Assembly: GCA_963922585.1 (NCBI GenBank)
Contig: CAWUIK010000001.1
Location: 35,842-99,841 of the forward strand
Source: Parvicella sp963922585
Lineage (GTDB): Bacteria > Bacteroidota > Bacteroidia > Flavobacteriales_D > Parvicellaceae
Reading direction: 5' to 3'
DNA: 64,000 bases
The notes under the pieces were generated by a model. The model saw only the letters and a program-made list of their open reading frames with translations. It did not search any database and was not told where the DNA came from. The translations under genes were made by a program, and so were the position numbers. Positions 53,435 to 61,610 of this stretch are shown piece after piece. Position 1 is the first letter of the stretch; the number at the start of each line of letters is the position of its first letter.

Positions 53435-54565
53435 TTATAATCTATGCGTCAATTTAGGAACCATTTGATTTTTCCACTCAATAAAGTCTCCTTCAATAAT
53501 ATGTTTGCGCGCTTCTTTTACCAACCAAAGGTAGAATGCTAAATTGTGAATACTAGCAATTTGACCCGCTAATCTCTCTCTAGAAGCAAACAAATGTCTC
53601 ACATACGCTTTGGTATAAAAAGAATCCACATAAGAAGTTCCAAAAGGATCGAGTGCCTCATAACATTTCTCCCACTTTTTGTTTTTCATATTCAAAACGC
53701 CTTCACTTGTAAATAACATGCCATTTCTAGCATTACGAGTTGGCATTACACAATCAAACATATCAACACCAAGAGCTATATTTTCTAAAAGATTTACTGG
53801 AGTTCCAACACCCATTAGGTATCTTGGCTTTTCCCAAGGTAATATATCACATACTATTTCTGTCATTTCATACATATCCTCATGAGGTTCCCCAACAGAA
53901 AGACCGCCAATTGCATTTCCTTCTCTTTCGAAAGAAGCAATCATCTCTGCTGATTCTTTTCTCAGATCTTTATACACACTTCCTTGAACTATAGGAAAAA
54001 GCGTTTGATCATAACCATATTTCCCTTCAGTAGCATCAAATCTTTCACAACATCTTTTGAGCCATCTATGCGTCATGTGCATAGACCTTTTGGCATATTT
54101 ATATTCACATGGATAAGGAGTACACTCATCAAAAGCCATAATAATGTCTGCACCAATAGTCCTTTGAATATCCATAACATTTTCTGGAGAAAAAAACTGT
54201 TTACTTCCATCTATATGCGATCTAAAAGTAACACCTTCCTCTTTGATTTTTCTGGTTCCAGACAAAGAATACACTTGATAACCGCCACTGTCTGTAAGAA
54301 TGGGCAAATCCCAATTCATAAATTTATGTAGGCCTCCTGCACCCTCCAAAACCTCCAATCCTGGTCTTAGAAACAGATGATAGGTATTCCCCAAAATAAT
54401 TTGCGCTTTTATATCCTCTTTAATTTCGTGCTGATGTACACCTTTAACTGAAGCGGCAGTTCCCACAGGCATAAAAATAGGTGTTTCTATTTTTCCGTGT
54501 GCTGTGGTTACTATACCTGCTCTAGCTTTACTATTGTGGTCTTCTTTTATTAATTCAAATTCCAT
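53435..54565 (-). CDS. tgt: Queuine tRNA-ribosyltransferase
   Basis: Exchanges G34 for preQ1 in GUN tRNAs during queuosine synthesis. PVGTAASVKGV, LGNTYHLFLRPG, TDSGGYQVYSLSG (general acid/base Asp), MAFDECTPYP, GGLSVGEP and MFDCVMPTRNARNG (catalytic Asp/tRNA contacts) are all intact. The C-terminal zinc-binding CxCxxC found in E. coli and Zymomonas enzymes is absent: the corresponding stretch reads KCYEALDPFGTSYVDS, with a single Cys. It heads an operon with lptG, and a TAnnTTTG word is 22 bases upstream. Confidence 0.95.
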   Translation of the reverse strand: MEFELIKEDHNSKARAGIVTTAHGKIETPIFMPVGTAASVKGVHQHEIKEDIKAQIILGNTYHLFLRPGLEVLEGAGGLHKFMNWDLPILTDSGGYQVYSLSGTRKIKEEGVTFRSHIDGSKQFFSPENVMDIQRTIGADIIMAFDECTPYPCEYKYAKRSMHMTHRWLKRCCERFDATEGKYGYDQTLFPIVQGSVYKDLRKESAEMIASFEREGNAIGGLSVGEPHEDMYEMTEIVCDILPWEKPRYLMGVGTPVNLLENIALGVDMFDCVMPTRNARNGMLFTSEGVLNMKNKKWEKCYEALDPFGTSYVDSFYTKAYVRHLFASRERLAGQIASIHNLAFYLWLVKEARKHIIEGDFIEWKNQMVPKLTHRL

Positions 54566-54586
54566 TATACTTCTTTATCTAATTGG

Positions 54587-54594
54587 CAAAGATA
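54587..54594 (-). promoter_or_regulatory. Bacteroidetes -7 element (TATCTTTG)
   Basis: Exact TAnnTTTG on the minus strand, 22 bases before tgt. Confidence 0.5.
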
Positions 54595-54654
54595 GAATGA
54601 AATATCAAATTGTAGTGTTGTGTATATACAGTTTGGTGTTTTTTTGAAGTTTTA

Positions 54655-54905
54655 AACAGTTAGACAAAAGACTTTAAGATTCATGACGCTAAGACATCTT
54701 GTTTTGTTAATTGATATTTCGCTAATAAATAGGACGGTGAAAAAGAGATAAAATTACTATTTTTTTTAAACCTTTTCCGCTATAAAAAGACATCTTGACT
54801 TTAATTTAAGACATTAATTTAAAAGCCATTATCGACAAGATATAATAGATTTAATATTTTCTAATTCTAGTCTTGATGTCTTTTGTCTTAGTATCTTGAA
54901 TCTTC
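54655..54905. repeat. Inverted pair of AGACAAAAGAC-type words
   Basis: GACAAAAGACTTTAAGATTC near 54662 and, in the opposite orientation, GTCTTGATGTCTTTTGTCTT near 54870, with a shorter AAGACATCTTG between. No gene is visible in the 400 bases between tgt and plsC. The TTG at 54896 that would extend plsC lies inside this repeat. Confidence 0.55.
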
Positions 54906-54954
54906 ATAACTCCTCCTTAATACAGTTTCTAGTTGAAAATAGAATTAAAAGATA

Positions 54955-54962
54955 TACTTTTG
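54955..54962 (+). promoter_or_regulatory. Bacteroidetes -7 element (TACTTTTG)
   Basis: Exact TAnnTTTG 9 bases before ATG 54971. It lies inside the longer frame starting with TTG at 54896 and argues against that start. Confidence 0.55.
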
Positions 54963-54970
54963 CAATACTT

Positions 54971-55699
54971 ATGTATTGGATAGGTGCACCTTTTAGATTT
55001 TTGTACAAAGTATATTTTGGAATGATTTATTTCGTTTCAGGTATTATTTTGTACCCCTATTTCATGTTTGCTATTCGCCATAAAGACAAATATAAAAAAG
55101 CCGCAAAAGCAAAAAAAGTATGGAGTAATGTAATTTGTTACTGTTGTTTTATTAAAGTCAAACTTATCAATGCAGAACATTTCCCTAAAGAAGGGCCTTA
55201 TATCGTGTGTGCAAATCACGCGAGTTATTTGGACATTATTTTAATGTTCAAAGTTATCCCTCATGATTTTGCATTTTTAGGTAAAGCTGAAGTTTTAAAA
55301 TGGCCCATTATCAATGTTTTTTTTAAAAATGAAATTGATATACCTGTCTATCGTCATCAAAGAAAGCTGGCAGCTGAAAGTATTCATAAAACAAATGAAG
55401 CACTTAGAAACAATAGAAGCATAGCCATTTTTCCTGAAGGGAAAATGCAAGATCAACCTCCTGTTATGGAACGTTTTAAAAATGGTGCTTTTTCTATGGC
55501 TATTGACCATGAAGTCCCTATTGTTCCTATCACTTTTAAAAATAATTACAAATTATTTTCTGACCACACAGATTTTTGGGGTGCTGGTAGGCCAGGAATT
55601 GCAAAAGTATTTATTCACCCCATTATACAAAGTGAAAATAAATTAGAAATAGTATCTTTGCGAGACAAAACTTTTGAGTTAATAAATAGTGAATTATAA
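54971..55699 (+). CDS. plsC: 1-acyl-sn-glycerol-3-phosphate acyltransferase
   Basis: Transfers an acyl chain to lysophosphatidic acid, making phosphatidic acid at the inner membrane. The NHASYLD motif (catalytic His and Asp), the GKAEVLKWPI block, and IFPEGKMQ (motif III) followed by the VPIVPITFKN strand are the acyltransferase signatures. An N-terminal hydrophobic segment (FLYKVYFGMIYFVSGIILYP) anchors it. I chose ATG 54971, since the longer TTG start lies in a repeat upstream of the promoter word. gatC follows after 21 bases. Confidence 0.9.
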   Translation: MYWIGAPFRFLYKVYFGMIYFVSGIILYPYFMFAIRHKDKYKKAAKAKKVWSNVICYCCFIKVKLINAEHFPKEGPYIVCANHASYLDIILMFKVIPHDFAFLGKAEVLKWPIINVFFKNEIDIPVYRHQRKLAAESIHKTNEALRNNRSIAIFPEGKMQDQPPVMERFKNGAFSMAIDHEVPIVPITFKNNYKLFSDHTDFWGAGRPGIAKVFIHPIIQSENKLEIVSLRDKTFELINSEL

Positions 55700-55720
55700 A
55701 AACTAAAAACAAACGGACTT

Positions 55721-56011
55721 ATGAATATCGATATAAAAACGGTTGACAAAATTGCTTCATTATCCAAATTGGAATTTAATGGGGAAGAAAAGGAAGCTAT
55801 CGTTAAAGACATGAACAAAATGTTAGATTTTGTAAGTAAGTTGAGCGAAGTAGATACAGAAGGAGTGAAACCATTGATTCACATCACAGACGAAGTGAAT
55901 GTATTGCGTCCTGATGAGATAAGAATCGAGATTACACAAAAAGAGGCGTTAAAAAACGCCCCTAAAAAAGATAGTACTTACTTTAAGATTCCAAAAGTTT
56001 TGAATCAGTAA
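55721..56011 (+). CDS. gatC: Asp-tRNA(Asn)/Glu-tRNA(Gln) amidotransferase subunit C
   Basis: The small subunit of GatCAB, which converts misacylated Glu-tRNA(Gln) or Asp-tRNA(Asn). The 96-residue protein shows the GatC pattern: TVDKIASLSKLEFNGEE, MNKMLDFVSKLSEVDTEGV, then the conserved LRPDE and a C-terminal helix with APKKDSTYFKIPKV that wraps the A subunit. It is probably co-transcribed with plsC. gatA and gatB are not in the window. Confidence 0.93.
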   Translation: MNIDIKTVDKIASLSKLEFNGEEKEAIVKDMNKMLDFVSKLSEVDTEGVKPLIHITDEVNVLRPDEIRIEITQKEALKNAPKKDSTYFKIPKVLNQ

Positions 56012-56032
56012 GACTTATTTAAAATTCAATTA

Positions 56033-56443
56033 TTAGCAAAACTCATTAAAAGCAGCAACAATATTCTCAGCAATCATATCTGCTGGTCTTCCTTCAATAT
56101 GGTGTCTTTCGATAAAATGCACTAAGGTACCATTTTTAAACAAAGCCATAGAAGGCGAAGATGGAGGGTAAGGCAAACAGTATTTTCTTACTTGATTCAC
56201 AGCATCAACATCCACACCAGCAAAAACAGTTACTAAATTGTCTGGAAGTTTATCATTGCTTGAAGCCATAATAGCAGCTGGTCTTGCATTTGCTGCAGCA
56301 CAACCACAAACACTATTGAGCACTACAAAAGTAGTTCCTTCACTATTTAACACATCGTCAACTTCTGATGCTGAAGTTAATTCTTTATACCCCTTTTGAG
56401 TAAGGTCTGATTTCATGGGGGCAATTAATTCTGGTGGATACAT
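56033..56443 (-). CDS. BrxA/BrxB family bacilliredoxin
   Basis: A 136-residue thioredoxin-fold protein of the YphP/YqiW family, which removes bacillithiol from oxidised proteins. The CGC active site (NSVCGCAAANARPAA) and the conserved YPPSSPSMALFKNG and RHHIEGRPAD blocks are present. The substrate thiol in this organism is not known; bacillithiol is made by some Bacteroidetes. It is convergent with gatC by 21 bases, with a promoter word 39 bases upstream. Confidence 0.9.
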   Translation of the reverse strand: MYPPELIAPMKSDLTQKGYKELTSASEVDDVLNSEGTTFVVLNSVCGCAAANARPAAIMASSNDKLPDNLVTVFAGVDVDAVNQVRKYCLPYPPSSPSMALFKNGTLVHFIERHHIEGRPADMIAENIVAAFNEFC

Positions 56444-56481
56444 AATATTTTATATTTTGATTTAATTAATTTTTATTATTA

Positions 56482-56489
56482 CAAAATTA
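56482..56489 (-). promoter_or_regulatory. Bacteroidetes -7 element (TAATTTTG)
   Basis: Exact TAnnTTTG on the minus strand, 39 bases before the bacilliredoxin start. Confidence 0.4.
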
Positions 56490-56612
56490 TAGAATAAAAT
56501 CTATTGAGATGATTCCTAATGAAAATATTAATTTTTAATAATTGTTTATATCTCGATTCTCGATATATATTGTAGCATCTATCAAATTCATTTTTTAAAA
56601 GTTTTCATCTGT

Positions 56613-56644
56613 TATCTTTGAATTTAAATAGAACCTTATCTTTG
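56613..56644 (+). promoter_or_regulatory. Two TATCTTTG elements upstream of tyrS
   Basis: TATCTTTG at 56613-56620 and again at 56637-56644, 24 bases apart. The TTTG of the first sits at about the -33 position relative to the second, so one promoter with a TATCTTTG-like -33 box, or two tandem promoters, are possible. Confidence 0.5.
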
Positions 56645-56670
56645 CAAGATTAAAAATTTGAAGTAATAGT

Positions 56671-57951
56671 ATGAATTTTATAGAAGAAATGACATGGAGG
56701 GGTATGATTCACGATATGATGCCCGGAACAGAAGAACTTTTAAATAAAGAAAAAGTGTCTGGATATATCGGATTTGACCCTACTGCAGATTCTTTACATA
56801 TTGGACATTTAGTGCAAATTATGACTTTGGTTCATCTTCAAAGAGCTGGTCATAAACCCATTGCATTAGTTGGTGGTGCTACAGGTATGGTAGGAGATCC
56901 CTCTGGAAAATCTCAAGAGAGAAACTTATTGGATGCTGACACTTTACAACACAATGTAAATTGTGTCGAAGCACAATTAAAAAAATTCTTAGATTTTTCT
57001 GATTCTGAAAATGGTGCTATTATGGCCAATAATTATGATTGGTTCAAAGAATTTCATTTTTTAGATTTTATTCGTGATGTAGGCAAACACATCAGCATCA
57101 ACTATATGCTTGCTAAAGATTCTGTAAAATCGAGATTGGAAACAGGAATGTCCTTTACTGAATTTACCTACCAATTGGTTCAAGGATATGATTTCTACTA
57201 TTTGTGGAAAAACAAAAATTGCAAACTACAACTAGGAGGTTCAGACCAATGGGGGAATATTGTAACAGGGACAGAACTCATAAGGAGAAAAGGACAAGGT
57301 GAAGCATTTGCCATGACCACACCACTTATCAAAAAAGCAGATGGAACTAAGTTTGGAAAAACTGCAGGTGGAAGTGTTTGGCTAGACAAAAGCAAAACTT
57401 CTCCTTACAAATTTTACCAATATTGGATCAATGCTTCGGATGAAGATGCGAAAAACTACATTAAGATTTTTACTTTAAAATCTAAATCTGAAATTGAAGC
57501 CTTAGAAAAAGCACATGAGGAAGCCCCACACTTGAGAATACTTCAAAAAGCCATCGCAGAAGAAATTACCACAAGAGTGCATAGTGCAGAAGATTTGAAA
57601 AGTGCCATTGCTGCATCAGAAATTTTATTTCTAAAAGGAGACGAAGCCGTGACTGCATTCAAAACACTTTCGGAAGAAATGTTTAATGATATATTTGAAG
57701 GTGTGCCACAAACAGAAATTTCTAAAGAAGGTTTGAAAGAAGGGTTTGAAATCGTTTCTTTTTTGACTGATAAAACAAACTTTCTTCCTTCCAACGGTGA
57801 AGCAAGAAGAGCTTTGAAAGAAAACTCATTGAGCATCAACAAGGCCAAAGTAAATGACACCACAATCGTATCTGAAAACGACTTGATTGGAGGTAAATAC
57901 ATTCTGGTTCAGAGGGGTAAGAAGAATAATTTTGTGGTGAAATTTGTGTAA
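56671..57951 (+). CDS. tyrS: Tyrosyl-tRNA synthetase
   Basis: A class I synthetase charging tRNA-Tyr. The HIGH-type motif is in GFDPTADSLHIGHLVQI, tyrosine-binding residues are in FTYQLVQGYDFYYL and LQLGGSDQWGNI, and the KMSKS-type loop reads KFGKTAGGSVWLD, as in eubacterial TyrRS. A C-terminal S4-like RNA-binding domain (NGEARRALKENSLSINKAKV) closes the 426-residue protein. It is convergent with moaE, 14 bases apart. Confidence 0.96.
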   Translation: MNFIEEMTWRGMIHDMMPGTEELLNKEKVSGYIGFDPTADSLHIGHLVQIMTLVHLQRAGHKPIALVGGATGMVGDPSGKSQERNLLDADTLQHNVNCVEAQLKKFLDFSDSENGAIMANNYDWFKEFHFLDFIRDVGKHISINYMLAKDSVKSRLETGMSFTEFTYQLVQGYDFYYLWKNKNCKLQLGGSDQWGNIVTGTELIRRKGQGEAFAMTTPLIKKADGTKFGKTAGGSVWLDKSKTSPYKFYQYWINASDEDAKNYIKIFTLKSKSEIEALEKAHEEAPHLRILQKAIAEEITTRVHSAEDLKSAIAASEILFLKGDEAVTAFKTLSEEMFNDIFEGVPQTEISKEGLKEGFEIVSFLTDKTNFLPSNGEARRALKENSLSINKAKVNDTTIVSENDLIGGKYILVQRGKKNNFVVKFV

Positions 57952-57965
57952 TACTTTTATTACAA

Positions 57966-58397
57966 TTAATTCCTATTTTCTTTCCATTTATAAGTAGATT
58001 CATCAAAAACCTCTTTACCATAAATAGGTAATTTGGTTTTAATTTCTTCTACTAAATATGCACAAGCTTCTCTTGCATCTTTTCGATGCACAGATGAAGT
58101 AAATACAAACAAACATAACTCACCTGCTTTCACTTCTCCCAAACTATGATAAATATGCATACAAGTAAGGTTGAATTTCTCAAAAGTAGCTTCGCGAATT
58201 TCATGTGCTAATTGGTTTACCATTTCTTCATATCCAGAATAGACAATGGATTGTACTTCTTTTCCTTCAATTACATCTGCTCTTACCTGTCCTAAAAATA
58301 TTTCATGTGCTCCAATGTTGGTTTTCACTTGGTGATGTGCGATGGACTGCGCAATTTTTTCAGGAGTAATAGGTCCTTTAACAAAAATGTTTTTCAT
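57966..58397 (-). CDS. moaE: Molybdopterin synthase catalytic subunit
   Basis: The large subunit of molybdopterin synthase, which inserts sulphur from MoaD thiocarboxylate into precursor Z. Features: GAHEIFLGQVR (short loop), the YSGYEEMVNQLAHEI helix, IYHSLGEVKAGELC, and VHRKDAREACAYLVEEIKTK, followed by PIYGKEVFDESTYKWKEN with the active-site Lys residues. The 143-residue length is typical. It is the last gene of a three-gene run with a secreted hypothetical (17-base gap) and a MoeB-like protein. moaD is not visible. Confidence 0.93.
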   Translation of the reverse strand: MKNIFVKGPITPEKIAQSIAHHQVKTNIGAHEIFLGQVRADVIEGKEVQSIVYSGYEEMVNQLAHEIREATFEKFNLTCMHIYHSLGEVKAGELCLFVFTSSVHRKDAREACAYLVEEIKTKLPIYGKEVFDESTYKWKENRN

Positions 58398-58414
58398 CTT
58401 TAAATTACTGTTTT

Positions 58415-59980
58415 CTAAAACTTTATTTTGGATAAGAAATATACATTTCTTTTTCTTTTTACATCCTCATCTTTTTTACTTTCTTCTTTATTCTTGATGG
58501 TTTGATCTCCATATAACAAGAAATTATCACCATACCAATAGTCCATTTCAACATAACTTCTTTTGGTTTTGTCACCTTCTATTCCTGTTTCAATTTCTTC
58601 TGAATCTTCTTCAAAAATGATATTTCCATCCCAATCTATCACTTTTGATTTGATAAATTTAAAAGTTGAATACGCCAATTTTACTGCTTCTTGCTTTTCT
58701 TCAGCAATTCTAATGAATCTTTTTTCTGTAAAAGGTTTTTGATGAACGAACATATCAAATATTTCATCCCAAATTTTGTTTCCATTGTTATCATATCTCA
58801 CAATCAAAGCGTGTGTATATTGATAGCCATCAAAAACTTGCCTTGTTTGGGTAATGGTTGTTCCATTGGGACCAGCAGTTGTATAAGATTCGGTTCTATA
58901 GGTAGCATAATAACACTCACCAATGTAAATGTAGCCATCATCTGTTTTGATCAATGGATGAGAAGCTACACTATAACTTATAGTAAGTTCCTTTCCTTTG
59001 GATGATTCCTTTTTCTTTTTCTTCTCAATTTTTTCTTGTTTCCTTTGTGACATATAACTTGTAAAGTTTTCTAAGTCTAAAAAGTTTATGAAATTGATAT
59101 ATTCTACTTTACTCCCATTTGTTTTACTAATAAATATGCCTTCACTTGATGAGTTATTTCTAGAAGTATAAGTTCCGGTATATACATATTCAGAAGCTCC
59201 AGTTTTGGTGCCATTTACGGACGAAATATTTTTATCTAAATTTTCAGTAAAAATATAATACCCTTTCTTTTCTCCCTTTTCGTCAAAAGTAAGTACAACA
59301 ACTTCCTTCTCTTTTTTCCTTTCAACCTTTACTAAAACTTCTACATCTTTGGAATTAAAAACTTGTTTAATACTTAAAGCATTAGATGAATAACCCGAAT
59401 ATTCTTTAAAAAGAATAGGAATTATTTTCTTTTCATTGGATTTAAAATTTAAAGTAAATAATACTTCTTCACTTTTCAAAAATCTTGAAGTAGAAGCTAC
59501 AATGTAAACAATATCGTCTACTACTATAAATTCATCAAAATAAATACTTTTAAAATATCCGCTTTTATAAAAACTTGAGGAAACTTTTCTCGTTTCCAAT
59601 GTTTTTGTATTGGTTTCAAATACAATAACATTATTCTTTTTGGACTCAATAAACATATCATAAACAAAACCTTCGCTAACGTATGACATGGTGCGATAAA
59701 ATTTAAAAGGAACATCTATGGTGGTTTGTTGTACTTCTTCAAGACTAGTATTATATTTTCGTATCGTAAAAGTTCTGTTTTGAACTCTTTTTTGATCTGA
59801 AGGCTCAGTTATTACTAATACACCTTCCTCACCTATTAAATTCACACTCTTTACGGAAACATCCTCCCCGTTTTCAAATTCAATTCTTTTTTCATAAACA
59901 AGTTTTTTTTGAGTATAAAAATTACTTATTACAACAAGAACTAAAACTATCGAAATCAAAAATTTAAACCTATTCATCAA
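58415..59980 (-). CDS. Secreted hypothetical protein
   Basis: A 521-residue exported protein (signal MMNRFKFLISIVLVLVVISN) that I do not recognise. The body is beta-rich with alternating charged/hydrophobic stretches, as in propeller-like folds, and a very basic Lys/Glu segment (about 300-325: RKQEKIEKKKKKESSKGKE). YGDNFLLYGD lies near the C-terminus. It is sandwiched between the moeB-like and moaE genes with short gaps on the same strand, but nothing links it to molybdenum cofactor synthesis. An ATG one codon later (59977) is equally likely. Confidence 0.6.
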   Translation of the reverse strand: MMNRFKFLISIVLVLVVISNFYTQKKLVYEKRIEFENGEDVSVKSVNLIGEEGVLVITEPSDQKRVQNRTFTIRKYNTSLEEVQQTTIDVPFKFYRTMSYVSEGFVYDMFIESKKNNVIVFETNTKTLETRKVSSSFYKSGYFKSIYFDEFIVVDDIVYIVASTSRFLKSEEVLFTLNFKSNEKKIIPILFKEYSGYSSNALSIKQVFNSKDVEVLVKVERKKEKEVVVLTFDEKGEKKGYYIFTENLDKNISSVNGTKTGASEYVYTGTYTSRNNSSSEGIFISKTNGSKVEYINFINFLDLENFTSYMSQRKQEKIEKKKKKESSKGKELTISYSVASHPLIKTDDGYIYIGECYYATYRTESYTTAGPNGTTITQTRQVFDGYQYTHALIVRYDNNGNKIWDEIFDMFVHQKPFTEKRFIRIAEEKQEAVKLAYSTFKFIKSKVIDWDGNIIFEEDSEEIETGIEGDKTKRSYVEMDYWYGDNFLLYGDQTIKNKEESKKDEDVKRKRNVYFLSKIKF

Positions 59981-59999
59981 TTTTTATTTTTTTTGTTAT

Positions 60000-61064
60000 C
60001 TATTCAAAAATAGGTTTATTAATTGATTTGATGCCATTTTCTAGATTAAATAAGTTTTTAAAGCCTTTTATTGAGAGTAAACTAATCGCTTCGATACTTC
60101 TCACTCCAGATTGACAGCAAAGAATTAATGGTGTGTTTTTTGAAAATTGTTCTATTTTATTTTCAAGTGTTGACATTGGAATTTGAAAATGTTTGATGAT
60201 TAATTTAGGAAGTTCATCCTCATTCCTTACATCAATTACACTGGCATTTTGTTCTTTTTGTAATTTCAAAACTTGATTCCAATCAACATTTTGATATGTG
60301 TTGGTTAGAGATTTTTTTATAAATATTTCTTTGGCGACAATGAGTTGGGCTGGATTGGCTTGGATATTCAAAACTTGCTGTTGGTGTGTCAAAACATTAT
60401 AAACAAGCATTTTATTCGCCAATGGATCTCCTATTCCCAAAATCAACTTGATGGTTTCTAATGCCTGAAAGTTGCCGATTATACCGGGCAAAACGCCTAA
60501 GACACCAATTTCTTCACAACTCAATCCTTGTTGTTGGTTCTCTTCAAAAACACATCTGTAGGTTGCGCTATTATTATAGTTAAATACTGCAACTTGCCCT
60601 TCGAATTTATATATTCCAGCATAAACGTGAGGTTTATTGAGCATAACACAAACATCGTTGATTACATATCTTGCTCCGAAATTGTCTGTACAATCCACAA
60701 CAATATCATACTGTTCGGTAATTAATCTAGCATTTGAATAATTGAACCTTTCTGGAAAGATTTGGATTTCAATATTTGGATTTAAATCCTTAAGAAATTG
60801 CACCATCACTTCTACTTTGAGTTTTCCGACATCACAAGTTTTATAGCAAATTTGTCTTTGTAAATTGCTCAGGTTTATGACATCAAAATCAACTATACCT
60901 ATTGTTCCAACTCCCATTGATGCCAAATAAGGCAAAACTGCACACCCCAAACCACCGGCACCTAAGACCAAAACTTTGGCTAAGGTCAACTTTTGCTGTC
61001 CTTCGAGGCCAATTTCAGAAAGTGAAATCTGCTTTTCGAATCTTGTATGTATATTGTCTTCCAA
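60000..61064 (-). CDS. MoeB/ThiF-type adenylyltransferase with C-terminal rhodanese domain
   Basis: Activates the C-terminus of a ubiquitin-like sulphur carrier (MoaD or ThiS) by adenylation. Residues 1-245 are the E1-like domain with VLGAGGLGCAVLPYLASMGV (ATP loop), the NLSNLQRQICY block, DCTDNF and GVLGVLPGIIG. The C-terminal rhodanese domain (about 260-354) has an active-site Cys in CCQSGVRS. Zinc-binding Cys pairs of E. coli MoeB are incomplete: YRC keeps one of the first pair and the second is missing. It heads the run ending in moaE, so the molybdenum pathway is the likeliest role. Confidence 0.85.
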   Translation of the reverse strand: MEDNIHTRFEKQISLSEIGLEGQQKLTLAKVLVLGAGGLGCAVLPYLASMGVGTIGIVDFDVINLSNLQRQICYKTCDVGKLKVEVMVQFLKDLNPNIEIQIFPERFNYSNARLITEQYDIVVDCTDNFGARYVINDVCVMLNKPHVYAGIYKFEGQVAVFNYNNSATYRCVFEENQQQGLSCEEIGVLGVLPGIIGNFQALETIKLILGIGDPLANKMLVYNVLTHQQQVLNIQANPAQLIVAKEIFIKKSLTNTYQNVDWNQVLKLQKEQNASVIDVRNEDELPKLIIKHFQIPMSTLENKIEQFSKNTPLILCCQSGVRSIEAISLLSIKGFKNLFNLENGIKSINKPIFE

Positions 61065-61172
61065 TGAATTGTATTAATTGTCTATTTTTTTTGTGTAATT
61101 TATTGAAAAAACATCAAATAATTGAAAAAAACGAATTTAATTTGTGCTACAATTTTACTCATAAATTCTTAA

Positions 61173-61583
61173 GTGAAGAAACTAAAAGGCAAAGACAAAT
61201 ACAAATCAAGATTGATTATTTGTCAACCACCCAAAATATTGTTATTAAAAAAACATGGAGAAAAAACCAAGTATTCTTTGGTAGGTGGATTCGTGGACGT
61301 AGGCGAAACACCTAAGCAAGGCCTTATTCGTGAAGCATTTGAAGAAGTAGGGCTAGAAATCACTACTGATGAACTGCATCTTCTTTCCAGAATTAGAGGT
61401 AGAAGAACAAAAAATTTAGTGAAATACTATTATTACCTCAACAACTTCGACAAACCCTATGAACTCAAAGAAACACATAAGTTTTCTGACTTTTTGTGGA
61501 TTGATCTTACAGAAGCCCTGAAATATCTCGAAGGTACTGATAGAGCCGTGGTAAAATTGCACTTTTTTGATGATGATTTTTAG
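61173..61583 (+). CDS. Nudix hydrolase
   Basis: A pyrophosphohydrolase with a full Nudix box: GGFVDVGETPKQGLIREAFE followed by EVGL, matching GX5EX7REUXEEXGU. Start GTG at 61173 gives 136 residues, beginning KLKGKDKYKSRLIICQ. The substrate is not identifiable from sequence; small Nudix proteins of this size act on (d)NTPs, ADP-ribose or capped nucleotides. It is divergent from the MoeB-like gene; the gap between them has no obvious promoter word. Confidence 0.88.
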   Translation: MKKLKGKDKYKSRLIICQPPKILLLKKHGEKTKYSLVGGFVDVGETPKQGLIREAFEEVGLEITTDELHLLSRIRGRRTKNLVKYYYYLNNFDKPYELKETHKFSDFLWIDLTEALKYLEGTDRAVVKLHFFDDDF

Positions 61584-61610
61584 TTTCTAGAACTAAGTCA
61601 TTTTTAAATT

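Noticed and set aside
54896..54970. Extended plsC start at TTG 54896
   Set aside because: The TTG is part of a dispersed word repeat and lies upstream of the promoter word at 54955-54962.
57949..57964. Small hairpin between tyrS and moaE as a terminator
   Set aside because: Only a 6-bp AT stem (GTAATA/TATTAC) with no T-tract.
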